Origin: JAPOXR01 sp963662395
GTDB taxonomy: Bacteria; Pseudomonadota; Alphaproteobacteria; Rhodobacterales; Rhodobacteraceae
Length of the DNA stretch: 64,000 bases
Reading direction: 5' to 3'
NCBI GenBank assembly: GCA_963662395.1
Contig: OY759511.1
Span: forward strand, 3,286,001 to 3,350,000
The position numbers and the translations under genes were made by a program. The notes beneath the pieces were generated by a model. That model did not search any database. It was not told the DNA's origin and saw only the letters and a list, made by a program, of their open reading frames with translations. The first letter of the stretch is position 1; the number at the start of each line of letters is the position of its first letter. This document shows, one piece after another, positions 45,357 through 54,076 of the stretch.

Positions 45357-46910
45357 ATGGCCATGACGGAGGCTGATTCCATCGCCGTCCGGCCGGTTGG
45401 CGGCAGCAGGCGATGCGCCCGCCGCCGCCTGGCAATGCTGCTCCTTGCCCTGCTGCCGGGTTGCATGGATTTGCCGGAAGATTCCGATCGGTCCGCCCCG
45501 AAGCCGGCATTGATGCCCGGACAGGGCGATGCCGGCCTGCCGGCGACGGGATCTCCCGCCCCGACCGGGGCGGAAGCCGGACCCGCCGCCTCCCGAATTC
45601 TCCCACCAGGATGGCAGGAGCTCGGGCCGATCCGGCTGGCAAGCCGCCAGTCACTGGGGCTTCCCGGCATTCTTGCCCGCCTGTCGGCGGTTTCGGATTT
45701 GCCCATCCTGCTGTTGAGCGGCGTTGACAGCCAGGTGCTGTCGGCAGTGGGCCCGGATTCCGTCGCCAATCTCCTGCCCGCAGAGCATCTCCCCGGCGGG
45801 CTGGCGGCGGCAGGCCTCGAGGCGAGGATGCAGCCCGACTTCCGGCACCATCTGCCGGAGATCCTCGATTCCCTGGCCGGTCGCTACGGGCTGGCCTGGG
45901 AATATGACGGTCGGTCGATCGTCTTCCGGCAATATGTGACCCGGCAGTACCGGGTGGCGGCGATGCCGGTCCGGACCGAATTTGCCGGCTCGATCGGGCA
46001 GGTCGGCTCGGCCGGCAGCGTCGATCTTGCGTCCGAAATCGATCACGCGATCCGATCGATTGCCGGGGCCGACGCCGCCGTGTCCTATGGCAAGGCCTCC
46101 GGCCATGTCATCGTCACCGCCCGCCCGCACAAGCAACAGGACATTGCCGCCTATCTCGACGGCCTGAATGCCTTTCTCGGCCGGCAGGTGGCGTTCGACG
46201 TCAATGTGCTGACCATTACCCGGTCACGATCGGCCGGAAGCGGCCTCGAAATCGACCTGTTTGCCGGCAGCAGGAGCGGCGATTCACTTCGCTGGACCGG
46301 CCGGCACGGCCCGGTCGGGGCGACCGGCACCGTCAATGTCGGTGTGTTGTCGGGCGATGTCGACCTGGAATTGTTCGTGGCCCGGCTCGACCGGCTCGGC
46401 CATGTGTCGGTCGAGACCCGGACCGGGGTCACGGCGGCCAACAACCGGATGGTGCCGATCCAGGTGGTCAGCGAGACCACCTATGCACGGAAGGTGGAGG
46501 CGGTGCCGGGGCAGCAGGGCGAGACCCGGGCCAGCATCGAGCCCGGCACCCTGACCACCGGCTTCGAGATGAATCTGCTGCCGCGGATCCAGTCCGATGG
46601 CAGCATTCTCCTGAGCTACAGCATTCGCCTGTCGGACCTCAACGATTTGGCCGAGTTCACTTCCGACCGGCACACCATACAATTGCCCCGGGTCTCGACC
46701 ACGTCATTCGAGCAACAGGCGGTGATCGCCAACCATCAGACCCTGGTGCTGATGGGCTTCGAACGTGAACGCCGCTCGCGCGACCGGTCGGATTCGGGGA
46801 TGCTGCCATTCTTCGGCGGCCGGGCTGCCTCGACCTCCGAGCGCATCTCGACGGTGTTGATGATCCGCCCGACAATCCTTGGCCACGAATCTGGCGGGGC
46901 CGGGCGATGA
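45357..46910 (+). CDS. pilN: PilN-type IVb pilus secretin lipoprotein
   Basis: 517 residues. Signal with lipobox RRLAMLLLALLPGC (Cys near residue 37), so it is an outer-membrane lipoprotein. A central N-domain region (AIRSIAGADAAVSYGKASGH and VTARPHKQQDIAAYLDGLNA) is followed by a C-terminal secretin domain: TTGFEMNLLPRIQSDGSILL, QLPRVSTTSFEQQAVIANHQTLVLMGF. It forms the outer-membrane gate of a type IVb pilus (R64/BFP type). First of five overlapping genes; its stop overlaps pilO by 4 bases (ATGA). Confidence 0.85.
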   Translation: MAMTEADSIAVRPVGGSRRCARRRLAMLLLALLPGCMDLPEDSDRSAPKPALMPGQGDAGLPATGSPAPTGAEAGPAASRILPPGWQELGPIRLASRQSLGLPGILARLSAVSDLPILLLSGVDSQVLSAVGPDSVANLLPAEHLPGGLAAAGLEARMQPDFRHHLPEILDSLAGRYGLAWEYDGRSIVFRQYVTRQYRVAAMPVRTEFAGSIGQVGSAGSVDLASEIDHAIRSIAGADAAVSYGKASGHVIVTARPHKQQDIAAYLDGLNAFLGRQVAFDVNVLTITRSRSAGSGLEIDLFAGSRSGDSLRWTGRHGPVGATGTVNVGVLSGDVDLELFVARLDRLGHVSVETRTGVTAANNRMVPIQVVSETTYARKVEAVPGQQGETRASIEPGTLTTGFEMNLLPRIQSDGSILLSYSIRLSDLNDLAEFTSDRHTIQLPRVSTTSFEQQAVIANHQTLVLMGFERERRSRDRSDSGMLPFFGGRAASTSERISTVLMIRPTILGHESGGAGR

Positions 46911-48181
46911 CGGAAGTGACCGGCACCACGGCAGGGGAGCCGCGCATGGTGGCATCCAACTGCCTGGCCACCGGCCACCGGCGGGCGGCGCTCGGCCTCC
47001 TGTGGCAGCCATTGCAACCCGGCCTCTCGATCCGTGACCAGGCGAGGCTTGCCGGCGGCAACCGGGGTGAGTTCGACCTCCATGCCAGCGCCGCCGGTTC
47101 GCGCCAGGCCGGGTTCGGGGCCACCGGCGACGGCCTGTCGCCGGGCATGCTGGCCGGGGCCACCGCCGTCAATGCCGACGAGTGGGGAGATAACTGGGTG
47201 GCAGCCTTCAGCCTGCCGGGCCAGGCACGGCGCTGGTGGATTGTCGCCATGCGCGGCGCCCAGATCTACGAGGACCAGGTCCACGACTCGGAGGTGGCGG
47301 CGAGGCAGGCGATGAAGATGTCGCTGCAAGCCCCGGACTGGGACCGGATCATCGCGCCATCCGATTGGGAAATCGGCAATTCGTCGGCGACCGATATTGC
47401 CGACGTGCTCGACCTGACGCGGGCGGCTCCCCTGCAGCGCGTGAGCCGGATGGCCAGGTTTGCCGGGTTTGCCGCCCTGGCATTGCTGGCGGCGGCGCTG
47501 CTGGGAGTCGGCTGGTCACGCCTCGTGCAGATGGACGGGGCCGGCATCGCCCTGACCGGGACCCCGGCACCGGTGGATGAGAGCTACGAATATCCCTGGG
47601 AGGCATCGCCGTCGATATTCGGGTTCGTTCGCAGATGCACGGTCGAGATGGACCGGGTGCTGCTCCTGCCTCCGGGCTGGCTGCTGGAATCGCTGGTCTG
47701 CGGCTGGTCCGGCGAGACCATCGGAACCCGGATGCTGCTGCGGCGGAACGATGGGCGCCCGGTACATCTGCGGGCAGCTGCCCGAAGTCGGCACCCGCAG
47801 ATCTCGGCCAGGGGCGAGGCGGCCGAGCTGGCCTCGAGCGCTGCTCTCGCCCCGGGCGACATGCTGGCACTGGTGCAGCCCTGGGAGCGGGGACGGCTGG
47901 AGATGGTGCTCAGCGACCGGTTCGGCTCGCTTGGTCTCGAGGCCGGCATCGTCCCGAGATCGGAGAAGATTGCCGGCACTGCCGGTGGTGAGAGAGTCAC
48001 CCGGTCGCTGAACAGGTTCGATCTGGGCATTCGAACCTCGGCCGGGGTGCTGGAATATGCAAGGCTGCTCTCGGACATCCCGGCGCTGGTTCCCGAGGCC
48101 CTTGTCTGGCGACAGGATTCGCATAGCTGGCACCTGACCGCCAAGGCCTATCCGGCGCCCGGACCGGTGCCGGCATGGTGA
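46907..48181 (+). CDS. pilO: PilO-type IVb pilus biogenesis protein
   Basis: 424 residues. An N-terminal cytoplasmic domain with DEWGDNWVAAFSLPGQARRWWIVAMRG is the hallmark of PilO2 proteins. A single membrane segment (FAGFAALALLAAALLGVGWSRLV) lies near residue 190, followed by a periplasmic domain. It is an accessory inner-membrane protein of the type IVb pilus machine, linking the ATPase side with the periplasm. Start ATGA overlaps pilN. Confidence 0.8.
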   Translation: MTEVTGTTAGEPRMVASNCLATGHRRAALGLLWQPLQPGLSIRDQARLAGGNRGEFDLHASAAGSRQAGFGATGDGLSPGMLAGATAVNADEWGDNWVAAFSLPGQARRWWIVAMRGAQIYEDQVHDSEVAARQAMKMSLQAPDWDRIIAPSDWEIGNSSATDIADVLDLTRAAPLQRVSRMARFAGFAALALLAAALLGVGWSRLVQMDGAGIALTGTPAPVDESYEYPWEASPSIFGFVRRCTVEMDRVLLLPPGWLLESLVCGWSGETIGTRMLLRRNDGRPVHLRAAARSRHPQISARGEAAELASSAALAPGDMLALVQPWERGRLEMVLSDRFGSLGLEAGIVPRSEKIAGTAGGERVTRSLNRFDLGIRTSAGVLEYARLLSDIPALVPEALVWRQDSHSWHLTAKAYPAPGPVPAW

Positions 48182-49062
48182 TGCAGCATCGCCTGCACGG
48201 CGCCGGACGCCGACGCCCGACTGCCCGGATACGGTGCGCGGCTGCCGTGTCGGCACTGTTCCTGGCCGCCACGCCGGCCCCGGCATCGGAGCCGTTGCCA
48301 ATGCCGCCCTGGCCGGACCGGCAAGCCGAAACCGGAACCGGAACCGGGGGAGGGGCGGCTGTCGAGCCGGCCCTGCCGCCTGCCGCCGCCATTCAACCCA
48401 CCCCCCGGAGTGCCGATACCGGCCCGCCAGCGCCGGCCCGGGAAGAAGCACTGCCGCCCCGGGCGACCGAGCACGCCCCGCCTGCACATCCCGACATGGT
48501 GACCCGGCAGCACATGGAGGTCCTGCAGGGCTCCGGGTTGCTGGCCAGGCAATCGGAGATCGCCGAGAGCATCATCATGCTGGAGCGGCAGCTGAAGCAG
48601 GCCGAACTCCTGAACAGGCTCATGGCCCTTCGTGGCCCGGATGTGCTCATCGAGGTGGCGCCGGGTGAATTCAGGAGTTTTGCCGATACGCCGGCCGGGC
48701 AGCGGCTGGCCATGGAACAGGAGGAATCGAGATTGCTGGCACGGATACGCATCCTGGAATTGCAGGAACGGGAGGCCGGCCTGTCCGGGGCACAGGTCAC
48801 GGAGTCCGCCCCGGCGCCGCTGGTGGACCCGGCGGCCCTCCACGAAATCATGGTGGCGGAGGAGCCGGCCCCGACCTACGTGCTGCAGGAGATACGCGGC
48901 AGCGATGGCGATTACTCGGCGCTCATCGAGATCGATGGCAAATTGCGCCGTGTCGGGCCCGGTGACCGCGTGGCCGGAGAGATGACGGTGCTCTCGGTCG
49001 GCGAGGACAGTCTCCGGCTCTCCGGGCGAGGCAGGATCATGGTCCTGCGCCTCGATGGCTGA
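48175..49062 (+). CDS. pilP: PilP-type IVb pilus biogenesis protein
   Basis: 295 residues; overlaps pilO by 7 bases. A hydrophobic N-terminal segment (CAAAVSALFLAATPAPAS) acts as signal or anchor, then a Pro/Ala-rich linker, a helical region with LLARQSEIAESIIMLERQLK and ARIRILELQEREAGLSGAQV, and a C-terminal small beta domain LQEIRGSDGDYSALIEIDGK and VGPGDRVAGEMTVLSVGEDS that resembles the PilP/GspC homology region. Expected to contact the secretin. The identification relies on this domain plus position in the N-O-P-Q-R order. Confidence 0.75.
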   Translation: MVMQHRLHGAGRRRPTARIRCAAAVSALFLAATPAPASEPLPMPPWPDRQAETGTGTGGGAAVEPALPPAAAIQPTPRSADTGPPAPAREEALPPRATEHAPPAHPDMVTRQHMEVLQGSGLLARQSEIAESIIMLERQLKQAELLNRLMALRGPDVLIEVAPGEFRSFADTPAGQRLAMEQEESRLLARIRILELQEREAGLSGAQVTESAPAPLVDPAALHEIMVAEEPAPTYVLQEIRGSDGDYSALIEIDGKLRRVGPGDRVAGEMTVLSVGEDSLRLSGRGRIMVLRLDG

Positions 49063-50707
49063 GCAGGCACTGCCGACCGCCCCGGTGCAGGCAAGGCCGG
49101 TCTCGCCTTCCGGCAGCCTGGCCGAGGAACATGGCGGCGGCCGGCTGATCTCGGGGCCGGGTGGCGAGCTGGAAGTGCCGGCCGCTGATCGCCGCCTCAT
49201 CGCCGCCTTCCAGGGCGGGTTGGTCATCATTGCCGGCGGCAGCCGCTGGTCGCCGGAGGTCAAGGCATTGCTCGATCGGGCTTTCCGGGCCGAGATCGAC
49301 ATCCTGCAGATCGTCGAATCCGACAGCGAGGCCATCCTCGGAGCCTATGAGGCGGAACAGGGTGGGGCCAGCCGGGCCAATGGGCAGCGCAACGAGATCG
49401 AGCGACAGCGCGATCTCAGGCGGATCATCGCCCAGGCGGCGGAGATGGCCGCCTCGGATATCCATTTCAAGGTGCTGGCCGGCCATTGCGAGGTGAAGGT
49501 GCGGGTGAATGGGCGGCTGCGCCATCTGACCAGCCGCACCCCCGATGACGGCATGGCGATCATCAATGCCGCCTTTGCCGTCGCCGTCGACCAGGGGGCC
49601 GAATCCGGGGCCACGGATTTCATGAAGGGGGCGCTGACCCGCAAATCCGGCCTGTTGCCGGTCGGCATCGACCGGGCCAGGCTGCAATACTCGCCGACCT
49701 CGGGCCGGCGGGCCTTCATGGCCATGCGGCTGAACTACACCTCCGGCCAGGGCCAGGCCGACATCACCGATCTGGGCTACCTGCCGCAGCAGCTGGCCGA
49801 CCTCACGATCATGCGTCGCCGGACCAGCGGCCTCTACCTCCTCTCGGGCAAGGTCTCCTCCGGAAAGACCACCACGCTGCAGCGGCTGCTCAACGCCATG
49901 GTCAGGGAAAAGCTGCACGAGATCTCGGTATTCGCGGTGGAGGAGCCGGTGGAGCTGGATATCGAGGGGGCCGCCCACCTGGCCATCGTGCCCAAATCCG
50001 GGCAGTCCCGCAACGAAGCCTTCGTCGATGCGATCAAGGCCACACTGCGCTCGGACCCGAACGTGGTGGTGCTCGGCGAGCTCAGAGACCGCGAACTGGC
50101 CGCCCATGCCATCGAACTGGCCATGTCCGGCCACGCCATGTGGTCGACGATCCATGCCGGCTCGGCGCTGGGCATCCTCGACCGCCTGAGCGATCTCGGC
50201 ATCGAGAGCTGGAAGCTTGCCGATCCGTCGATCATCCGCGGCCTCGTCTACCAGCGGCTGGTCGGGGTGCTGTGCCGGCATTGCCGGGCAAGCTTCCGTG
50301 ACGGCATCCGCAAGGGCGTCCTCACCCGCCAGTTGGCAGTCTCGGTGGTCGAGCTCACCGGCCGGCCCTCCTCCCGCCTCCATCTCCGCGGCGATGGCTG
50401 CCAGCATTGCCAGCGCGGCCTTTCGGGCCGCACGGTGATTGCCGAGACCGTGCTGCCGGACCCGAACCTCCTCGATCTCTACATCCGCGGCGAGCGCGGG
50501 CAGATGCGCGCCCACTGGCTGGCGCCGGACCGGCGGGGTGGCCTCGACGGCACCCCGGCCATCCATCATGCCATGCTGCGGGTAGGGGCCGGGCTTTGCG
50601 ACATCAACGAGATCGAGGAAGAGGTCGATCTGGTCAGCTCCTACCTGCGCGACTACCCCGACCACGCCGCCTCGCTGGCCGCCGACCTGGACCGGTTCGA
50701 TGGATAG
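49055..50707 (+). CDS. pilQ: PilQ-type IVb pilus assembly ATPase (GspE/PulE family)
   Basis: 550 residues; overlaps pilP by 8 bases. Core motifs: RIIAQAAEMAASDIHFKV (N2 domain), Walker A LSGKVSSGKTTTLQRLLNAM at about 263-282, Asp box FAVEEPVELD, Walker B VVLGELRDRELAAHAIELA, His box GHAMWSTIHAGSALGI, and a C-x2-C pair (LCRHCRASF; GDGCQHCQRG) typical of zinc-binding GspE proteins. It powers pilin assembly at the inner membrane. No prepilin or prepilin peptidase gene is in the window. Confidence 0.92.
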   Translation: MAEQALPTAPVQARPVSPSGSLAEEHGGGRLISGPGGELEVPAADRRLIAAFQGGLVIIAGGSRWSPEVKALLDRAFRAEIDILQIVESDSEAILGAYEAEQGGASRANGQRNEIERQRDLRRIIAQAAEMAASDIHFKVLAGHCEVKVRVNGRLRHLTSRTPDDGMAIINAAFAVAVDQGAESGATDFMKGALTRKSGLLPVGIDRARLQYSPTSGRRAFMAMRLNYTSGQGQADITDLGYLPQQLADLTIMRRRTSGLYLLSGKVSSGKTTTLQRLLNAMVREKLHEISVFAVEEPVELDIEGAAHLAIVPKSGQSRNEAFVDAIKATLRSDPNVVVLGELRDRELAAHAIELAMSGHAMWSTIHAGSALGILDRLSDLGIESWKLADPSIIRGLVYQRLVGVLCRHCRASFRDGIRKGVLTRQLAVSVVELTGRPSSRLHLRGDGCQHCQRGLSGRTVIAETVLPDPNLLDLYIRGERGQMRAHWLAPDRRGGLDGTPAIHHAMLRVGAGLCDINEIEEEVDLVSSYLRDYPDHAASLAADLDRFDG

Positions 50708-51788
50708 GTTTCCTGCCGCCCCGCTGCGCCACCTTGCCTGCCACCTGCAGGCGCTGCGCTTCGATCTTCGCTCCCGCCAGCGTTTCTACCGCGACCTCTC
50801 GGCGCTCATGAAGGCCGGGCTGTCCAAGGGCGAGGCGCTGGAAGCCATCGAGGCCATCGCCGCCGCCGGCGGCCGGCAGAATGCCCGGCTGCTGGCCCGG
50901 ATCCTCGCCGATGCCCGGTCCGGCATGCGCTCCGGCTGCAGCCTCGCCGAATCACTGGCCGGCTGGATCCCGGGCAGCGACAGCATGGTGCTCGAGGCCA
51001 TCGAATCCAGCGACTCCTTCCCCCGGCATCTCGAGGCCTTCTCCCGCAACCTCCACCTCAAGGCCGGCGAGCGCGGCCAGATCATCGGTGAGCTGGCCTA
51101 TCCGGTCCTGCTCTTGTGCATGGTCTACGGGCTGCTGGTCTTCTTCCACGTCAAGATCGCTCCGGTGCTCGGCGATCTCCTGCCACGGGCCCAATGGCTG
51201 GGCGCCGCCAGCCATCTTGACCGGGCCAGTCGCTGGGCAGCAAGCAACATCATCCCGGTGACCATCTCCGCCACCGCCACCGCCCCGGCCATGATGATCA
51301 TCCTGCGTCAATGGGCCGGCCGCGGCCGGGCCACCGCCGACCGGTTGCCGGTCTTCGCCGAGTACCGGGCACAGACCGGCATCGCCTTCCTGAAATCGAT
51401 CGGCGCCATGATGTCGAGCGGCATGTCGGCGGTCGAGGCAATCACCCGCATCCGCCCCGGCGTTTGCCCCTATGTCGGGCACCGCCTCGATCTGGTGCGC
51501 TACAACCTCCTCAACGGCCACGATCTCGGCTCGGCCATCGAACTCGCCGGCTCCGGCTGGCCCGACCGCGACCTGGTGCTGTCGCTGCAGGTGCTGGCCA
51601 ATTTGCCGGATTTTCCCACCCGCCTCACCGAGATCGCCGAGGACTGGCTCCACGAATCCCACGAGAGACTCCTCGCCAATCTCGGCAAGCTCCGTGCCGC
51701 CGCCTTCCTCATCGTCTTCGCCGTGATCTCCTCCTTCATCCTCGCCATGCACTCCATCCAGAACCAGATCGCCCTCAGCCTGCACTGA
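50700..51788 (+). CDS. pilR: PilR-type IVb pilus inner-membrane platform protein (GspF family)
   Basis: 362 residues; overlaps pilQ by 8 bases. Two GspF repeats: FYRDLSALMKAGLSKGEALE with GCSLAESLAGWIPGSD, then TGIAFLKSIGAMMSSGMSAV and LLNGHDLGSAIELAGSGWPD. Hydrophobic segments near residues 130-150, 185-200 and a last one AAAFLIVFAVISSFILAMHS before the end. Forms the platform on which PilQ acts. The segment encoding GHRLDLVRYNLLNGHDLG to LLANL is duplicated as a fragment at 57796-58011. Confidence 0.9.
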   Translation: MDRFPAAPLRHLACHLQALRFDLRSRQRFYRDLSALMKAGLSKGEALEAIEAIAAAGGRQNARLLARILADARSGMRSGCSLAESLAGWIPGSDSMVLEAIESSDSFPRHLEAFSRNLHLKAGERGQIIGELAYPVLLLCMVYGLLVFFHVKIAPVLGDLLPRAQWLGAASHLDRASRWAASNIIPVTISATATAPAMMIILRQWAGRGRATADRLPVFAEYRAQTGIAFLKSIGAMMSSGMSAVEAITRIRPGVCPYVGHRLDLVRYNLLNGHDLGSAIELAGSGWPDRDLVLSLQVLANLPDFPTRLTEIAEDWLHESHERLLANLGKLRAAAFLIVFAVISSFILAMHSIQNQIALSLH

Positions 51789-52044
51789 CACCCGAACCCG
51801 ACCGCGCCCGCTGCCAGCCCTGCCGACGCCCAACCTCCATCCCGTCACGCACGACCCGCACAATGACCTAACAGCGACGCCGACCGAGCCCGGTTTCAAC
51901 ACCGCCCATGACATCCCTTCATGTTCGGTAAGGTGGCCATGCAACAAGGCATCGGCAGCGGTTGAGAAGTCGGACACAATCGTGCATCTTCAGGCAGTCC
52001 GTGCGCCACGGTCCATGCACGCATTCAACATGAAGGGCCTCGCC
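51789..52044. other. Intergenic stretch after the pil operon
   Basis: About 255 bases without pilS, a prepilin peptidase or other gene; no obvious terminator hairpin. Confidence 0.4.
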
Positions 52045-52237
52045 ATGACACTCCTCCAAGAGATGGATGCCTACGGCCGCATGCGCGCCTTTCTGGAGAC
52101 GGATCATCTCGGCAAGTGGGCATTGGTATGCGGCGGGGAGTTGATCGGGATCCACGACGAATTCCACGATGCCGCCGATGATGCGCACAAGCGTTACGGA
52201 AAAGGCCCCTACCTGATCCGAAAGATCGGTGAAGGCC

Positions 52238-53685
52238 CAATACTGTTGCTTCAAGCACATTTCGGAATGATTTCCGGCGTCCAGTCATGGATCTCGCGTG
52301 ACACCGGACCGCGCTTGCGGAGTTTGAAACTGCTCATCTTCCGCCTGACTCCCCGGGGCTTGACCTGGCCGCGGCTGGAGACCACGCGCTCCTCGAGGAT
52401 CCCGCCCGCGACGCCGGGCACCGGATCCACCGGGGGAAAAGCGCCTGGAGCGATGATCCGGCGACGCATGACACGTACGGAATGGGTGAAGGATGATCGA
52501 TCCGGATCCTCCCCCGACTTCCCGGCAGCCTCGTGGATCAGGCAGCGCACGGCATGATGTGCGAGCATGAGACCGTCGATTTCCTGGTAGACGAGATCCG
52601 GGGTCTTGCTGCGCAAGGCGGCGCCGGGCCCGGGAATGTGGGTCTTGACCTCGTCATGGGCGGTCTCGATTTCCCAGCGCTCGTGGTAGAGCGCCGCCAG
52701 CTCGGCGGCCGGGGCGAAGTCATGGTCCATGAGGGTGGTGGCGAGCATGAAGATCTCGCCATCATCCCTGATACGGTAGGCGACGATGCGCACCGGCAAC
52801 TCGCCGCGGCTTTTCCGGCGGTCCCGGCCGGAGCCGCGCATCACGCTCAGCCACGAGCCGTCACCGGCCGCCTCGATGACCGGGAACTTCATGTTCCCCT
52901 TGAAGCGCCACAACAGCTCGGCGCCGGTCGCCACCGCCCGTGACCACGGCGGAAAGCCGCAGTAATACCGGTCAGCGAGCACCAGCATGCCGGATGACAG
53001 ATGCCCAAGCAGCCGTTCGGCCTGCGCCATCCCGCTCTCGGCATATGGCCCGGCATGCCAGGCGAAACCGGCCCTGGTGCCGATTTCCATCACCGCGGTG
53101 ACGCGCGCCTGCGGGAAGGCCGAGGCGCCGCGCGAAGCACCCGGCAGCCCGAAGGTCTCGCGGTTCCGTCTTTCGTCCGGCAGGTTCAGCGCCCGCCCGT
53201 CAAAGGCCACCAGGCGCAGGCCGCGATACCAGGCACCCGGCGTCCCGTCATGCGCCAGCGGCGCCACGCACCGGTCACGAAGGGCCTTGAGCGGCGCCGC
53301 CCCCAGGCGGGTGCGGGCCCGCGAGATCGAGGACTTGCCCGACACCCGGACCGGAAGCTCCGGCGAGATCCACCGCAACCCGTCAGCCAGGCAACGCAGG
53401 ACCTCTCGGGTGGCGACCGACCGGAACAGCGCCATCACGATCACGTAACAGACCATGACATCGGCCGGCAGATCGCGCCGTCGCCGGCTGCCCTGGCCCA
53501 GTGACCGCAAGGCGGCATTGACCGTGTCGCGCGGGTAGACCCGCGCGATCACGCTCACACTGAGGTAATCGGAGAGACGGTTTCCTCCGGCAAATGCTGC
53601 CTTTGTCCGGGCCATGGCAGGAACCTCTACATGACGCGATGCGCCTGCGGTATGACACGATTATTTCCTTGAAGTGACAGTATTG
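52238..53685 (-). mobile_element. IS4-family insertion sequence, copy 1
   Basis: 1448 bp. Ends are inverted repeats (CAATACTGTTGCTTCAAG on the left, CAATACTGTCACTTCAAG on the right read inward). The direct repeat GGTGAAGGCC occurs at 52228-52237 and 53686-53695; part of it could belong to the repeat ends. Removing the element restores a small open reading frame. One intact transposase gene inside. Confidence 0.9.
52251..53615 (-). CDS. IS4-family transposase, intact
   Basis: 454 residues. N-terminal domain RTKAAFAGGNRLSDYLSVSV and DLPADVMVCYVIVMALFRSV, then the DDE core: Asp in RGLRLVAFDGRALNLPDE, Asp in SGMLVLADRYYCG, and Glu in the Y(2)R(3)E(6)K motif YHERWEIETAHDEVK. All catalytic residues are present. 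Likely functional. A near-identical but frameshifted copy lies 1.8 kb away. Confidence 0.92.
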   Translation of the reverse strand: MARTKAAFAGGNRLSDYLSVSVIARVYPRDTVNAALRSLGQGSRRRRDLPADVMVCYVIVMALFRSVATREVLRCLADGLRWISPELPVRVSGKSSISRARTRLGAAPLKALRDRCVAPLAHDGTPGAWYRGLRLVAFDGRALNLPDERRNRETFGLPGASRGASAFPQARVTAVMEIGTRAGFAWHAGPYAESGMAQAERLLGHLSSGMLVLADRYYCGFPPWSRAVATGAELLWRFKGNMKFPVIEAAGDGSWLSVMRGSGRDRRKSRGELPVRIVAYRIRDDGEIFMLATTLMDHDFAPAAELAALYHERWEIETAHDEVKTHIPGPGAALRSKTPDLVYQEIDGLMLAHHAVRCLIHEAAGKSGEDPDRSSFTHSVRVMRRRIIAPGAFPPVDPVPGVAGGILEERVVSSRGQVKPRGVRRKMSSFKLRKRGPVSREIHDWTPEIIPKCA

Positions 53686-53769
53686 GGTGAAGGCCCAATG
53701 ACGCTGCCTGCCTCCATCCTCTACAGGCCCACAACCGCTTGAAGCACAACGCGGCTTGCCCGCCGAACA

Positions 53770-54076
53770 GGGCAACAATTCCAGTCCGCATTGGTTTTGA
53801 TGTCAGCATTCGCGCAAAACTGCAGAATTTTTTCCCAGACTACCCGAACAAGCCTATCCGGCACTGATTGATACCGGAACGATGGAGAGTTGCATCGATT
53901 CCGATCTCGCTGCGTTACTTGAGTCGTCCATTGTCGATAGAGTTCCAATAGGCGGCGTAGATGGCTTGGCGAAGTTCAACCTTCATGCAGCACAAATTTC
54001 GATACCGAGTCTGAATTTTGGCCTCTATGGACGCTTCGCGGGCGTTCACCTGAAGGCTGGAGGGCAAGCCTAACCC
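53770..54076 (+). pseudogene. Retropepsin-like aspartyl protease fragment
   Basis: Starts with TIPVRIGFDVSIRAKLQNFF in one frame; a shift near 53850 leads to AYPALIDTGTMESCIDSDLA with the retropepsin DTG motif, then VDRVPIGGVDGLAKFNLHAA and YGRFAGVHLKAGGQA. The C-terminal third is removed by IS4 copy 2, whose end begins at 54077. It follows the small conserved gene, so both genes of this unit have been hit by the same type of insertion sequence. Confidence 0.7.

Larger units (their letters stand above)
52045..53742 (+). pseudogene. Small conserved protein interrupted by an IS4-family element
   Basis: From ATG 52045 (AAGGG 8 bases upstream): MTLLQEMDAYGRMRAFLETD, KWALVCGGELIGIHDEFHDA, GKGPYLIRKIGEGP up to the insertion at 52238. 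Codons continue beyond the element at 53686-53742: GEGPMTLPASILYRPTTA and a stop. The joined product is about 80 residues and reads smoothly, so this is a clean recent insertion. It sits directly before a retropepsin-like gene, forming a probable two-gene unit. Function unknown. Confidence 0.8.
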
